64,000 bases of DNA from Anthoceros angustus. Lineage: Eukaryota > Streptophyta > Anthocerotopsida > Anthocerotales > Anthocerotaceae. The notes beneath the pieces are model-generated. The model was given only the letters and a program-made list of their open reading frames with translations. It had not been told where the DNA came from and did not search any database. Of this stretch, positions 36,932-47,916 are shown one piece after another (position 1 is the stretch's first letter; every line of letters begins with the position of its first letter). The DNA is taken from contig VJWM01000103.1 in the NCBI GenBank assembly GCA_010909165.1, forward strand, positions 558,001 to 622,000, given 5' to 3'. Position numbers and translations under genes: made by a program.

Positions 36932-37219
36932 GAGTAGAGGAGCGAAGCGTCATTCACGGGGATGTAAGTCGCTGGAGAGTTCTACTAATGGGCGGTAGGT
37001 TTTGCTGCCCGCAATGTCTCGTACTTGAGATGGTTTTGCCCAAATCACCTACCTGCCTCGTCATGTTGATTTTGTAAGGACTGTAAGGAATCTTGATTGC
37101 TATGGGCGCAGACACGGCATGGGACTTCTCTGAAGTTCAAGCGGCCCGTGCCAGTTGCCATGGATGCATGAGCTCGCTGGATAGGTATACTTGACATGTG
37201 TTGAGGACGAAGCCTGTCG

Positions 37220-38949
37220 TCACGACTGAACAATGGGCAAGGGATCAATGATGAACATAGTATTGTACAAGAGCTTTGCAAAAACGTCCAGGGGCCCCGG
37301 CACACAGTAATGCAGACAGTCCGAAGCTCGATGGTGACCTTCGGGCCTTAAAGCCATGAGGGTATCCAAGTCCATGTAGATGAACCCAAAGCTCTCGGTG
37401 ACGTTCTTGGCAATCTCATTCTGGTGTGCGAACTCCGCCCAATGGTACTCCCTTGCGTACTTGTTCAGTGTCTCGTAGCTCTCTCTTTCCTGCAAAGGCT
37501 CGTTGTGGTCCGTGCAGTTGATGTGGCCTGCCAGCAAATCCCACGCAACTTGGAAAAATCATATCATATGCATGAGCAGGATGAGGAAGAAGAGGCTGCT
37601 TGAAAGATCTGGCCAGCTGGAGTTTGCTGCAAGGTAGATACTTTCAGTGTGTACCAGGAGGCGTGTTGCGGAAGAAAACCAGAGCCTGTGGCCATCGCAT
37701 CTTGATGACCGAGAATGCGTTGATGAGCGATTCGGTGAAGTTGGCATCACTCTCAAAGTGCGCTCCTCTGTTGAGCACGAAGACGGAGATGTTCCAGGAC
37801 TCCACAAAGTTGATCCATGGATACTCCATGAAATTGTAATGGGAGTCCTCGTTCACCCGCTGGGTGAGCGACAATCTGTCGTTCCGCACAAACCCGACGC
37901 GGATTCCTTGTCCTCCAAGCACGTCTTGGCAGACCTCAAGCTCTCCTTTGGTGTGCCATTGTCGGGAGCCCATGGCCACAGATTTCCATCGAGTCTTGTT
38001 CACCACAAGATGGTTCATCAAGATCCAGAAGATTTCCTGGTTCATGGAGTCCCCCACCACCAGCATGTTCCCCCTCTTCCCCATCCTTCTACACAAGATC
38101 CCACACCACAACTGTAGCAAAAACCGTGAACGATGCCCTAGCCGGCATCCTGTTAGCCATTACTATACACTAGTAGGCCTAGGTCCAGGTATGCAACGAA
38201 CCTGCAGAAATCAGATCGATCGAAATTCAGCAAAGGGCAGGCTTTCTCATCTGGTTGCCACTCCCATTTCAGGTCCTCCCTCACCTGGAAAATCCTCATG
38301 CTTTCAGAACATGTCACAAGTTGATCCGACTTCCACGAATTTGACAACTTACAATCCACAATGCGGTGTGATCCTTGAAGTTCACGAGACGGGCATGCGC
38401 AGCTTACAATCCAGTTGGTCGCATTCCCAGTGGCAGCAACCTGGTTTGCCCTCTCCCCAGACACAGCTCCAGGGGTAATGTTCCGGAAGCGCGCGTCACA
38501 CTCCCCTAGATACGCGCCGCCAAACAAGTTGGGCACGATGTGCTTGGGCTTTGCGTCGTACACCCACTTCCCCGAGTTGCTGCGATCCCACGAATCAGAA
38601 TGTAGAATCCCTGCACAGCCGCACAGCCACCGCATACACGGCACGACACGGCACACTGCACAGGCCGAGCCTTCCCGCAACCTGGAGCGTACCTCCAGCA
38701 ACTTAGCTTGCGCCGGAAGGCGGTCGCTGCTGGGCCGTGCAGATCGGTGCCGGAAATGTGCAGCACGGGCTTGGGCTTGGGCTGGCCGGCGCCCGAGCGC
38801 AAGGGCCACACCCAGCTTTTCGTGACAAGAAACCTGCAATCTGCTGGATCACCCGAGCTCCAGAAAGCCAGCGTCAGCCCTGCAACGGAAATAAGTGCCG
38901 CTACGCTGCAAAGGCATTCTGCAGGCGCTCTGTGCTTGTGCTTCAGCAT
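37220..38949 (-). CDS. TRICHOME BIREFRINGENCE-LIKE (PC-esterase) protein
   Basis: TBL proteins are Golgi type II membrane proteins that O-acetylate cell-wall polysaccharides. Well-supported exons are 38610-38408, 38284-38202, 38088-37655 and 37527-37220, all in phase. They give the Cys-rich TBL domain start (NSGKWVYDAKPKHIVP, EWQPDEKACPLL), the GDS motif in MLVVGDSMNQEIFW and the DXXH motif in SDCLHYCVPGPLDVFAKLLY. The catalytic Ser, Asp and His are all present. Exon 1 (from 38949 or 38970) would supply LCSVAALISVAGLTLAF, a membrane anchor, but I could not find a donor whose phase matches the next exon, so the 5' structure is open. A degraded partial copy lies upstream at 39655-40250. Confidence 0.82.
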
Positions 38950-39006
38950 TGCTCGGCGTCCAGCTGCCAACCATCACCGAAACACGCACTGCGGATTTTG
39001 TTACAA

Positions 39007-39185
39007 GAGTTCGAGTCCGAGTCCGAGGCCGAGGCCGAGGCCGAGGCCGAGGCCGAGGCCTAGTCCGAGTCCGAGTCCGAGTCCGAGTCCGAGGCCAAGT
39101 CCGAGGCCGAGGCCGAGGCCGAGTCCGAGTCCGAGTCCGAGTCCGAGTCCGAGTCCGAGTCCGAGTCCGAGTCCGAGTCCGAGTT
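39007..39185. repeat. Hexanucleotide array GAGTCC/GAGGCC
   Basis: About 180 bp of tandem 6-bp units, alternating blocks of GAGTCC and GAGGCC with a few AAGTCC and TAGTCC variants. It lies just upstream of the TBL start on that gene's 5' side. Long open frames across it on several strands are products of the repeat and not genes. Confidence 0.95.
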
Positions 39186-39654
39186 CCTTCAGATCTTGGG
39201 GCCAAGAAACTTGACAATGTCCTCCCAGAGTCCCAGTCTGTGCTCTCCACAGTTGGCCGGCGCCGATCTGAAGGCCGTGGCCCGCACCACGCATTCACGT
39301 TTGTTCTATTGTGTGAAAAGCTACGCTAACTTTAGACTGCCCTTCCACGGTGCGACAGTCTCGCCAGGAGCCATTGCTCAAGACAGAATGTCAAAACGGT
39401 GACTGCCGCATGGATTCGTCTGTGGGATCTCAAACCCACTGTCGAGTCGGAGTCGGAGTGTGCAAGATGAATGCCGACCTCCCTAGTCGCTTGCCTGTCA
39501 GCTCCCTTTCTTGCTAAATCATAAAGCTCTGCATAAGTCTTTCAAAAACTAAAAACATGGCCGTGGGACGTCACTCAAGTTGAAGCGGTGCCATCCTCCA
39601 GGGATTCATGTGCTCGCTAGGGCTGGATGATTGTGTTTGAAGACAGAAGCTGAG

Positions 39655-40250
39655 GTCACTACTGAACCATGGGCAAGGGATCAAGGAGCAGCATGGTGTT
39701 TACAAGAGCTTTGCAAACACGTCCAGAGGCCGGGCCCGGCACACTCTGCAGTGATGTCATGCAGACAGTCCGAAGCTCGATGCTAGCTATAGGTGATCCT
39801 CAGGCCTCAAAGCTATGAGGGCATCCACGACCATCGATATACATGAACCCAAACCTGTCGGTGATGTTCTTGCAATTGGCAATCTCTTTCTGTTGTGCAA
39901 ATTCCGCCCAATGGTATCCCCTCGCGTACTTACGTCGGTGTCTCGCAGCTCTTTCAAGGGCTCGTTGTGGTCCGTGCAGTTGATGTGGCCTGCCAGTAAA
40001 ACCCTGACATCATACGCATATGCATGACCAGGATGAGGAAGCAGAGGCTGCTTGCCATATTGCACCTTGATGACCGAGAGGGTGCTGGTGAGAGTCTAGA
40101 CTCCGAGTCGGTGAAATTGGCATCATCCTTCAAGTCTGGAGAAGGGCAGCTTACAATTCAAGTCCTAGGCGCGGAGAAGGGCAGCTTATAAACGATCCAG
40201 TCCATGGCAGGGGCAGTGGCAGTGGCAGCAAACCTGGTTTGCCCTCTCCC
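39655..40250 (-). pseudogene. Partial TBL copy, shuffled and frame-broken
   Basis: 39690-40010 matches the last TBL exon, with GHINCTDHNEPLKELRDTD, MVVDALIALRPED and the CAGACAGTCCGAAGCTCGATG block, but with deletions and stops. About 40060-40120 resembles part of exon 4 (TTGATGACCGAGA, TCGGTGAAATTGGCATCA). About 40145-40250 resembles the exon 2/intron junction (CAGCTTACAATTC, AGCAAACCTGGTTTGCCCTC). Order and strand follow the intact gene, with most of the sequence between these pieces missing. Confidence 0.8.
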
Positions 40251-40516
40251 TCTTCTAGGAGCTTCACCATTGGCCCGCGCCGATGACAAAGGCGCGTAGC
40301 GAAATTTGAGGCACGCAATGCGCGGATCCTGTGAAGGCATCCGATATGGGCGAGGAAAATGTGTGATGGACAGGTTGTCAAAGATGCGTCTGGGGAGAGA
40401 GAGAGCGCAGTGGGTGGAGCAACATGGTTACGCCCGCAGCGGGCTGGAGGCTGGAAGTGGAGATAGCAGCCCCCGGCCCCGGGTGAGAGCAGGGTCGACA
40501 TCAGAATCAGAGCAGG

Positions 40517-42421
40517 ATGAAGAAGGGGGTGAAAGCAGTGTCGTTGATCACTGTGGCCGTCCTAGTCCCCCTGGCCATCACCGCGTCCCTACCGCTCCTG
40601 CTGGTGTCGTACCCGGCCACCTCCTGCACGCCTGCCAATTACGAGGAGCTGGAGGCGTCCCAAGCCGGCGGGGATGGCGGCGAGCGGCTGCGGCTCGGGC
40701 TCGGGCTCGGGCTGAAGCGGACGTCGTGCCGGAAGCTGGTGGTGGCGGGGAAGGGCGATTTTGGGGCAGGGCGCACGCGCACGCGCACGCGCACGCGCAC
40801 GGGATCCGGCAAGCCCCGGGGCCCGGGGCTGCAGCAGCGCATGAGCTACTCCGACGTGCGGCACGAGCTGGTGAAGGCGGTGCGGATCGAGGCAGCGGAC
40901 CTGGCGGAGCTCCGGGCGGCCAGCCCCGACTTCGACCTCTCCGACGCCAGGCTCCACCAGGTGCTGCGGCTGGTGAAGAGGCACACGGCAGGGTGGGCGG
41001 CGGTGCGGGAGCCCGGGGGCGGGCTCCGCAGCGCCTGGTCCGTGCGCCACCTCCGGGACGCGCTCAACAACACCACCCTCATGGCGTGCTGCGCGCACTT
41101 CCGGGTGGTGGACGGCCAGGTCCTGTTCCGCTACGGCACCTTCTTCATGCGGTCGCAGTACCGGCTGGACCGCGCCAACGACGCCGCCTCCTTCCTGCAG
41201 GCCACGGTGGATCGCTTCCGGCTGCGGGACGTGCGGGTGGAGTTCCTCTTCAACACCTGCGACCACGCCCTGACCAGGGAGGCCATGGCCGAGGGCCCCC
41301 GCTCCAACTACCTCGTCTGGACCCCGCACGTGACCGAGGACCTGGACGCGGACCTGGTGGTGCCGGACTTGCTGGACCTCCGCCCGGCCTACATGCAGTC
41401 CCGGGACGAGATGGAGGAGCTGCGGGTGCGGGGAACGCCGTGGGAGGAGAAGATCCCCAAGGCGGTCTTCCGCGGCGCCACCACCAACTTCTGGCTCCGC
41501 CTCTCCAACTGGGTGAGCAGCCCCCGCCTGCGCCTGCACCGCATGACGGACGGCCTGGGAAGCTTCCTGGACGCCCGCGTCACCCGCTGGAGCCACGTCC
41601 CGCACGACATGGTCCGCGAGCTGGAGGAGGCCGGGGGCATCCGCCTCGGGGACCGCCTCAACGAGACGCAGAAGAACGACTTCAAGTACGAGCTGATCGT
41701 GGACGGCGGGCTCGGGGGCGGCCGCCTCTGCGGCGTCCTGCTCACCCAGCGCGCGCTCGTCCTGCAGGACTCGCCCTTCATCCAGTTCTTCTACCCGCTG
41801 CTCAAGAAGGGGAGGCACTTCATGGAAACCGGCCACTTGTACGTTCTCCTACTCCTGCTCCTGCTCCTGCTCCTGCCCCTGCGCATCCTTCTTCCTCTGG
41901 AGCATTGGATCACTTGGGTGTGCGGCTAATGGCATCCCGTGCCTGTGTGTACATGCAGCTTTCAGGACCTGCCGGAGGTGCTGCGCTACATGCAGAGTCA
42001 CGACGAGGAGGTGCGGGAGATGGTGGACAGGGTGCACCAGGAGGTGGGCTGGACCTGCAGCATCGACGGCCGGATGCTCGCATTTGCCGTGCTTCTGGTG
42101 AGGTACCACAGCATCCAAGACCCGGTCTTCTTCAAGACGGGCGTCCCCGACAAGGACAGTTTCCGGCTGGTCCAGCCCCCGAGGCCCGAGCAGAGGTGTC
42201 GGTATGGGCCGGCGACGGAGGCCGGCGCGTACACTCTCATCCCCGAAGACGCCAGGAGGACGTGCCCGGTGCGACCCGAGCCTCGGGTGCTGGATCTCCC
42301 GGGCTGCCCCAGCGACTGCCACGACGCGCTGCTGGAGTCGGACTGGCGATGGCTGTCCGCCCGCGAGCTGGACCTCGTCCCGGGCTCGGATTGGTGGAAG
42401 ACGTACATCCCGCAATCCTAA
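40517..42421 (+). CDS. CAP10/GT90-family glycosyltransferase, copy 1
   Basis: GT90 (CAP10, DUF821) enzymes are secretory-pathway transferases related to protein O-glucosyltransferase and fungal CAP10; the plant substrate is not known from sequence. Exons 40517-41838 and 41959-42421 give 594 residues. The N-terminus has a short cytosolic part and one membrane anchor (VSLITVAVLVPLAITASL), typical of a Golgi type II enzyme. Family landmarks are IPKAVFRGATTNFWLRLSNW, the KYELIVDGGLGGGRLCGVL block and DSPFIQFFYPLLKKGRHFME, then DLPEVLRYMQSHDEE at the exon 2 start. The coding sequence is very GC-rich, with a TRTRTRTR dipeptide run near residue 86. Paralogue of the gene at 47917-49749. The 748-codon plus frame and the 415-codon minus frame over it are GC artefacts. 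Confidence 0.88.
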
Positions 42422-43079
42422 CGCTCATCTGTATCCGGATCCGGACACACAAATTTTCCCCCTGCGCCGACAGACTGGGCCCTCGAAGGAGGAGCTGGAA
42501 GCCGCGCACGCAGACCATTAGTACATCTGTAGTTTACACCCGGAGTCCCTAAAGAAGGGAAAAGCTTAGGAACTTTAGCCAAACTGTGCGCTTGCACTGA
42601 CTCTTGAGCCTGCGCGCATGCAGGCGTAGGAAATCACACCATCCAGTTCTGAGGAACCGGGGGTCCTTTCACTCCTCTGCTCTCTGCTTTGCGCCTCTCA
42701 TGATCATAACAGCTCTCTTCACCATGTTCCGATCGCGACAATGCATGTGAAATCGTGTCGCTTGGTGCTGTGATGCTAGCAGCGTTGTTGTTTTCTCCCT
42801 TCGTTCTTTCGCTGTACAGCGTCTGCATACGTCTTGAAGGCCACTTGGAATAGGTTTACGAAATTGGATGTGGTTTTGATGGACTAGTACTCTCCGCTGC
42901 CCGCAGCCACTCCTAACTCGAAGCTGTCGCCAGAGGTTCAGGCCCATTAGGCTGGAAAGTTGTTCCCCTCGGCTGACAAGCTACCAGTGCCTGTGTAGAT
43001 TATATGAAGCCCTGAGTGGAGGAAAACTTTTAGCACACCGTGAAGCTGCTTCATTATTTGCAGGTTTGCCATCACATGT
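42422..43079. other. Intergenic region downstream of GT90 copy 1
   Basis: Probably 3' UTR then spacer. No coding motif was seen. Confidence 0.45.
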
Positions 43080-43340
43080 GCAGTCCCAGGAACGTCCCAC
43101 TAAAGTGCCACCACTAAAATGCCTAAGCTTCTTATGCAAGAAGTATGAAAGCAAGAATGAGCAGCACCTCCGAAAGAAGGATCTTGTTCCGGGTCGCCCT
43201 TGTTCATGCTTTATGGGTGGGTTTTTCAGTCAACATGGTTTGCAAATGTTGTGAACGATGTTGTGAAGGACAATGCGATGGAGTTCCATGACATATGGGA
43301 GACTTCAAAGACTTCAAAGACTTTTCATGCAAACATGGAG
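43080..43340 (+). pseudogene. PPR gene fragment
   Basis: AAGAAGGATCTTGTTCCGGGTCGCC and the following TTCATGCTTT match the PPR gene at about 33700-33740 (encoding KKDLALGRAVHAL), although the reading frame soon breaks. Only the leader/first-repeat part is recognisable. It lies downstream of GT90 copy 1, as other PPR debris lies downstream of copy 2. Confidence 0.6.
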
Positions 43341-43531
43341 ACTTTATAAATATGCAAAGATGGAAAATCCCACCTACACCGAGGGGGTGGGGAACAGCCC
43401 ACTGGAGGCCCCAGGCCAAGGGGGGACTAGCCCCCTACTTTTATGCATAGGAATACGTAGAAAGAGATGTGATGTTGAAGCAGTCATGGAGTATGGTCAT
43501 GGGTGGCGTTCCTCAAAAGCGCGGGATTCAA

Positions 43532-44221
43532 TCACTTCTGCGCTTTCTCAAGCACAAGCACGCTCTTGGCATCGATGCCGAAGGTTTGCTGCAGCACGTC
43601 GCTGGGGATGGGCTGCGGCGAGGCGGCAAAGAGCGCCTTGGCGGCCTGCTGCACGCCGGGGTTCTGGCTGCTGAGCGCGGCGATGGCCCAGGCTTTGCCG
43701 TATCCTGTGTTCTTCTGGAAGTGCAGGAGGCCGCGCGGGAAGACGAACAGATCGCCCGCTTTCAGCGTCACCTGGTACAGCACGTTGGCGTTGGACGACA
43801 CGAATCCCACCTCCAGCGTCCCCTCCACCAGGAACAGCAGCTCGGTGGCGCGCGGGTGGACGTGAGGCGGGTTCAGGCCCCCGGCGTCGAAGTCGATCCG
43901 TGCAGCCGAGATCCCCAGCGTGTTGAGCCCCGGGAACTGGGCTGCGAACGCCGGCGTCACCGCCGCCTTGTTGCCGTTGTTGGTGTTCCCGGGAGTCGCC
44001 AGAAGCGAGGACTTGAAGTCTGCCGCCACGGCGTCCTGCGCTGCCTTGCACGGGAAGCCGTTGATGGTGGGAGAGCCGGCGGGGATGCCCACGCAGAAGT
44101 CCTGAAGCGGGTCCTCGTCTGCGGCCGACGCCATGGGGACAGCCGCGGCGCAGAGCGCGGCCACGGCTAGGATCGTGAAGGCCAGGCGCCTCGTTGCGTC
44201 ATGACTGTGACGTCCCGCCAT
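43532..44221 (-). CDS. Germin-like protein
   Basis: Germin-like proteins are secreted cupins of the cell wall; some have superoxide dismutase or oxalate oxidase activity. The intronless frame from ATG 44221 gives 229 residues, the usual size. A signal peptide (RRLAFTILAVAALCAAAV) is followed by DPLQDFCVG and an N-terminal Cys pair (C near DFCVG and C in NGFPCK). Cupin box 1 is NPPHVHPRATELLFLVEG with both His and the Glu of the manganese site. Box 2 is GDLFVFPRGLLHFQ with the third His. The ATG 27 codons upstream (44302) is unlikely because the signal peptide follows the internal Met. A TATAAAA on the minus strand at 44317-44323 is a plausible TATA box about 95 bp upstream. Confidence 0.93.
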   Translation of the reverse strand: MAGRHSHDATRRLAFTILAVAALCAAAVPMASAADEDPLQDFCVGIPAGSPTINGFPCKAAQDAVAADFKSSLLATPGNTNNGNKAAVTPAFAAQFPGLNTLGISAARIDFDAGGLNPPHVHPRATELLFLVEGTLEVGFVSSNANVLYQVTLKAGDLFVFPRGLLHFQKNTGYGKAWAIAALSSQNPGVQQAAKALFAASPQPIPSDVLQQTFGIDAKSVLVLEKAQK

Positions 44222-44316
44222 CGCGATTCGAGCGAAAGAGAGGAGGATGTGATGCTGCAGGTGTCGGAGGCGGATGTGAAGGTTGGGAAGTGAGAAGAGC
44301 ACTGGAGCAATGTGGG

Positions 44317-44323
44317 TTTTATA
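44317..44323 (-). promoter_or_regulatory. Possible TATA box of the germin-like gene
   Basis: Minus-strand TATAAAA 95-100 bp before ATG 44221. The position suits a short 5' UTR. No transcript start was seen. Confidence 0.45.
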
Positions 44324-44894
44324 CCGCTGGCTTGGGGGAGCAGGAATGTGGGGAGGGGAGGCCTGTCAGGGAGACTCATGACCGGGTTTGCAGTTTGAGT
44401 GGGAAAAGGAGTCGTCTTCGGTCGATCCATCGGACATGACCGACCGTGTTGTCCTGTTAGACGTCTTGCTTACACAACTGAGACTTGACCCGGCCGCGAC
44501 AGTGCCTAAATATCGGGCCATCTAACATCAAAAATCTTTCTGCACCTTGCACAGCCTCAGAGCTGCATCGCCATAATTGTTAACCAATACAAAACATCAG
44601 AAAACAGACATGTAGACGCATGATAGCGTCGAAAGTCGATTGGAGACCTGCGTCAAAGCACGTTGTCGGATTCGTGGTCTCTCCGACGATGCAGTCCCAG
44701 CACATGCATCTTAGAACTCAGAAACGTTTAAGGCAGAACCACCGAAACGAATATACCTAGCACTATCTGTACAGGCTCTCCGAAATTTCTTCCAGGTCAG
44801 GTCTGTACATATCTGGCTGCCCAGGAAGTTTCTCACTCTGTGGCAGCTTCTCGGGTACGACAGTGCCCGGTCGGCGAATTGTGGAGCCAAAGAA

Positions 44895-44929
44895 CATTTT
44901 ATCGTATCATTTGATGATACGATAAAATG
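44895..44929. repeat. Perfect 16-bp inverted repeat with 3-base loop
   Basis: CATTTTATCGTATCAT at 44895-44910 pairs base for base with 44914-44929 around the loop TTG. It sits between the germin-like gene and the DDRGK1-like remnant. A minus-strand 44-codon frame (44897-44763) has its ATG inside the right edge of the hairpin. Confidence 0.95.
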
Positions 44930-45049
44930 CAGGCTTCAGGAAATCGGTGCGATGACATCGGTTTCCGATTCACTTGTTTCGGGGTCTGAAGGTGGGAACG
45001 TGAGCAGTTCCAGCCTTGGGTCGTGGGTGCAATTTCAGCCTTCAGTGGG

Positions 45050-45800
45050 TGGATACTCCAGTTCTTGGATGCGGTTGATGCAATCCGTACACTGCATCTT
45101 AAACTCTCCAGCTAAGTCTTCTATGCCGACATGTGCATTTGTGCTCGTGTATGGATGCAGGCAACAAGTCAGTCAGCTTACATGCCAACCCGTCCTGGCC
45201 ATGGTCTACAAGTCGTCAGGGGCGCGTGACGGCATTTCTATACCTCAAGTGATGAAGTCCACAATATCGTCTAGAAGGAAGCTTGATCTTGTGTCTCAGC
45301 TTCTTCCGCTGCTAGGGTTCCTTCATTTTCTCAAAACTCCCCATTGGCCGATGCTTTCCTTCTGCAGTCGAGCTGCTTCTTCCTGTTTCACACGCTTGGT
45401 GACCAACAAACGCAAAATGCAAGCACAGTCTTGCAAAAGCACGAGTACCCGTACCTTACGCAGCTCCTCGGCTTTCCTCTCCTCATCCTTTCTTCGTCGC
45501 ATCTTTGCATCGTGGTCTGCTTTCTCCTGCCTGCTCTCCCTAGCCAAAGCTTCCGCCGGCATCAGAAAACAGAGCTCAGGATCCTAACAAGGGACTGCAA
45601 GGGAAATTCCCAACCCCACGCTGGATGCCATGCTCTCATACAACAAAATCCTCGTCTGCCTCCTGGCCGCGTTTTCTTGCTTCTTCGCATCCTTCTTCCT
45701 GGCGCTTTTCGCCACGTAGTATCCAGTATCCCCTTGCTCTTCCTCTTCGTCAGCCTCTCCACTCGCTTCACCTGCAAGCAAACAAACGGATTTAGGGTGG
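45050..45800 (-). pseudogene. DDRGK1/UFBP1-like gene remnant
   Basis: DDRGK1 is an ER membrane adaptor of UFM1 modification. Minus-strand pieces in order match the plant protein: an acidic stretch then TGYYVAKSARKKDAKKQENA, ALARESRQEKADHDAKMRRR, KDEERKAEELRK, RVKQEEAARLQKE, LLDDIVDFIT and GIEDLAGEFKMQCTDC with INRIQELE. The intron between LRK and RVK keeps its GT donor and AG acceptor. Other junctions lack usable splice sites, LDDIVDFIT runs into a stop, and after INRIQELE the frame ends within eight residues without the name-giving DDRGK motif or the C-terminal helix. No membrane anchor was found upstream. It is most likely a decayed copy; a live gene with unseen exons is less likely. Confidence 0.7.
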
Positions 45801-45884
45801 ACTAGAAACACAAACAGAATCTGCACCAGAAGTAAAAGCCGGGGCTGCTGCCGCTCCGGTTTCAGTTGATGGGGACAATGTTGT

Positions 45885-46250
45885 TGCTCAAGGGACAAGC
45901 TCCAGGTGGTAGTTCTTCAGTAGGTTTGTATGAGCATGATGTGCTGACCCCTGAAATGTTTTACTATATTCAGAGGGAGCAGACAAAAAGGATGGAGAAG
46001 CAGAGGCTTGGAGACCCATGGGCTCAAATAGCAACAACGGCAGAGACAGCATCATCAGATTCCGAGTCAGCTGCAGAATTTGCAGTGGAACCAACAGCAG
46101 ACAGCAGGAGTGGATGTTGGAACGAGTCAGCAAACAGTCATTGTCATAGCAGGATCACAGCAGCTATCAATCCCAGCAGCATTTGGTTTCATCTATACAC
46201 AGCTCATAATAGCCTAATATTTTCATGCCGCTTGGCCTCTTTTGAATGAA
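45885..46250 (+). other. Open stretch of unknown nature
   Basis: A plus frame contains VLTPEMFYYIQREQTKRMEK and, in another frame, VIVIAGSQQLSIPAAFGF. Codon use looks protein-like, but I recognise no family and no start or splice structure. It may be repeat-derived. Confidence 0.3.
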
Positions 46251-47916
46251 GAGTAAAATAATATGATGTACATATTAATAACAGAATAATATGTCACCTT
46301 CATGTACTTAGTACCTAAATAAGGATTTTCTCAAAATTCGAGCAAACTTTTAAATATTATACTTCCCTTCGACTAGGAAAATTTTGTACTGCGTCTCTCC
46401 TTCGTGTGAGAGTGTGTGACTCTTTCATATAAGAATGTGGTCTCACATATCACATCTTATTGTGTTCCCACTATCAAATACCACGATACCCAAAGGATTG
46501 CAATACGTAAAGGATCACGTATAAAGGAGTTCAGATGTAAGGGCAAAAAGGAGTTTGGATGTAAGGCCAAAGGACCATATCGAATAAGAAATAAGAGGTA
46601 GCAAAATATTGAATCAAATATAGATGAAAAAATTGGTGCACCAAATATTTATGTAGAAGGGAGGGTACTATGAACATGACCAAATGCTAATGTAAAAGGG
46701 AGGGTACTATGAACATGATGAGACCATTGATTGTACCATTTGTCGTAAATATCTAACATTATTTATAGCTTAGACTTTTAGTGTAAATTCTGGATTCTTT
46801 AATCTTAGACTTTCTTATTTTATATATTTAATATATTTAATAAAGTTAATCCTATAAGAAGAGATTAATAGATATTGATATATTACTTGGTGAGATATTG
46901 GCTATGACCTTACATCCTATCCCATGAAAGCACAAGCCAATGACGATCCAATACCTACCCTCAAATAACATAGGCGTGAGTTTGATTTATTGCTCCATGT
47001 ACCAAACTTGGGGTGTTGAGCTGTGTTCTTTTCCAAGTGCTTGTGTTGTGTTCTTTTCCAAGTCCTTGTGCTGTGTTCTTTTCCAAGTGCTTGTGCTGGT
47101 GCTTGGGCTCAAGGATGTTGATATGGTTGAAAATGTTGATGTCTTGTCGTCCCTTTCCTTGTGGGACGCAAGGCCCTTGCCTTTGCATAAGTCCTAATCA
47201 TCGATATACCTAGTATGGGAACCCGGGACTCATGAGTGTGATCATGATCTCTTCTACCGATCCGATCCCAGCCATTCCATTCCCGTTTCCATTTTTCATT
47301 TTCCATTATTTTCCATGGCGTGGTACGAGGAGATGCTGGTGAAGCGCTGAAGCACGGCATGGGGAAAGAAGCAACTCGTCTCCAGAGCCCCCCAGGGATA
47401 TGCATGCTGCTGTTCGGCAAACTCCGTGGACTCCATTTATGCTGTGGATGAAGCAGTGAAGATGCAGCAACAGGCTCCAATCTCTTATAGCCCTAAAAAG
47501 GGTGCTGCCGACAGCGCCTCCTCCCTCCAGGCCCAGGCCACCCTGGACCGATGGCATCGGATTCGCGTGTGGGAATAGAAAATCAGTGGGGAGTCCGAGT
47601 GGAGTCGGGGTGGGCACGATGGGTGCCGGAGATATGATTTTGTGATCGAACATTAGGCAATGTGGCGCAAGGTCCAAGGAAACAAGGAAACTGTTTAGCA
47701 CGACCACGTACCAAATACGATGTGATGCCAAGCAAGGGGTGAGATAACAGGTTGTCAAGAACACGTCTGGCGTCTGGAGAGTGGAATGTTGGTCCGGACT
47801 CTGACAGACTGACAAGCCCACGGGCACGCCCACACCCACGCCAACGCCCACGGCCTGGAGGCTCCAATTAAGTGGAGATCGATGGCGGGTTACAGCAGGG
47901 TGAGAGCAGCCTAAGG
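46251..47916. other. AT-rich spacer and upstream region of GT90 copy 2
   Basis: 46260-46930 is AT-rich and holds no gene. About 47345-47385 (GGCATGGGGAAAGAAGCAACTCG) resembles the GYSQQGMGQEALRLY part of the PPR repeats. Around 47745-47790 (ACAGGTTGTCAAGAACACGTCTGG) matches a segment upstream of GT90 copy 1 near 40370-40395, so the duplicated unit includes 5' flanking DNA. Confidence 0.6.
47022..47096. repeat. 25-bp tandem repeat, 3 copies
   Basis: Units start at 47022, 47047 and 47072, each with TGTGTTCTTTTCCAAG followed by TGCTTGTG or TCCTTGTG. Confidence 0.95.

Noticed and set aside
38708-39329. Pro-Arg-Ser and Arg-Val repeat proteins
   Set aside because: They are translations of the hexanucleotide array in several frames.
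40589-41836. 415-codon minus-strand frame opposite GT90 copy 1
   Set aside because: Long antisense frames are expected where third-position GC is very high; no start context, motif or splice support.
40306-42552. 748-codon plus-strand frame overlapping GT90 copy 1
   Set aside because: It runs in another frame through the GC-rich exon and intron, is Arg/Pro/Gly-rich with no motif, and has a similar shadow over copy 2. The GT90 frame has family motifs and a matching intron.
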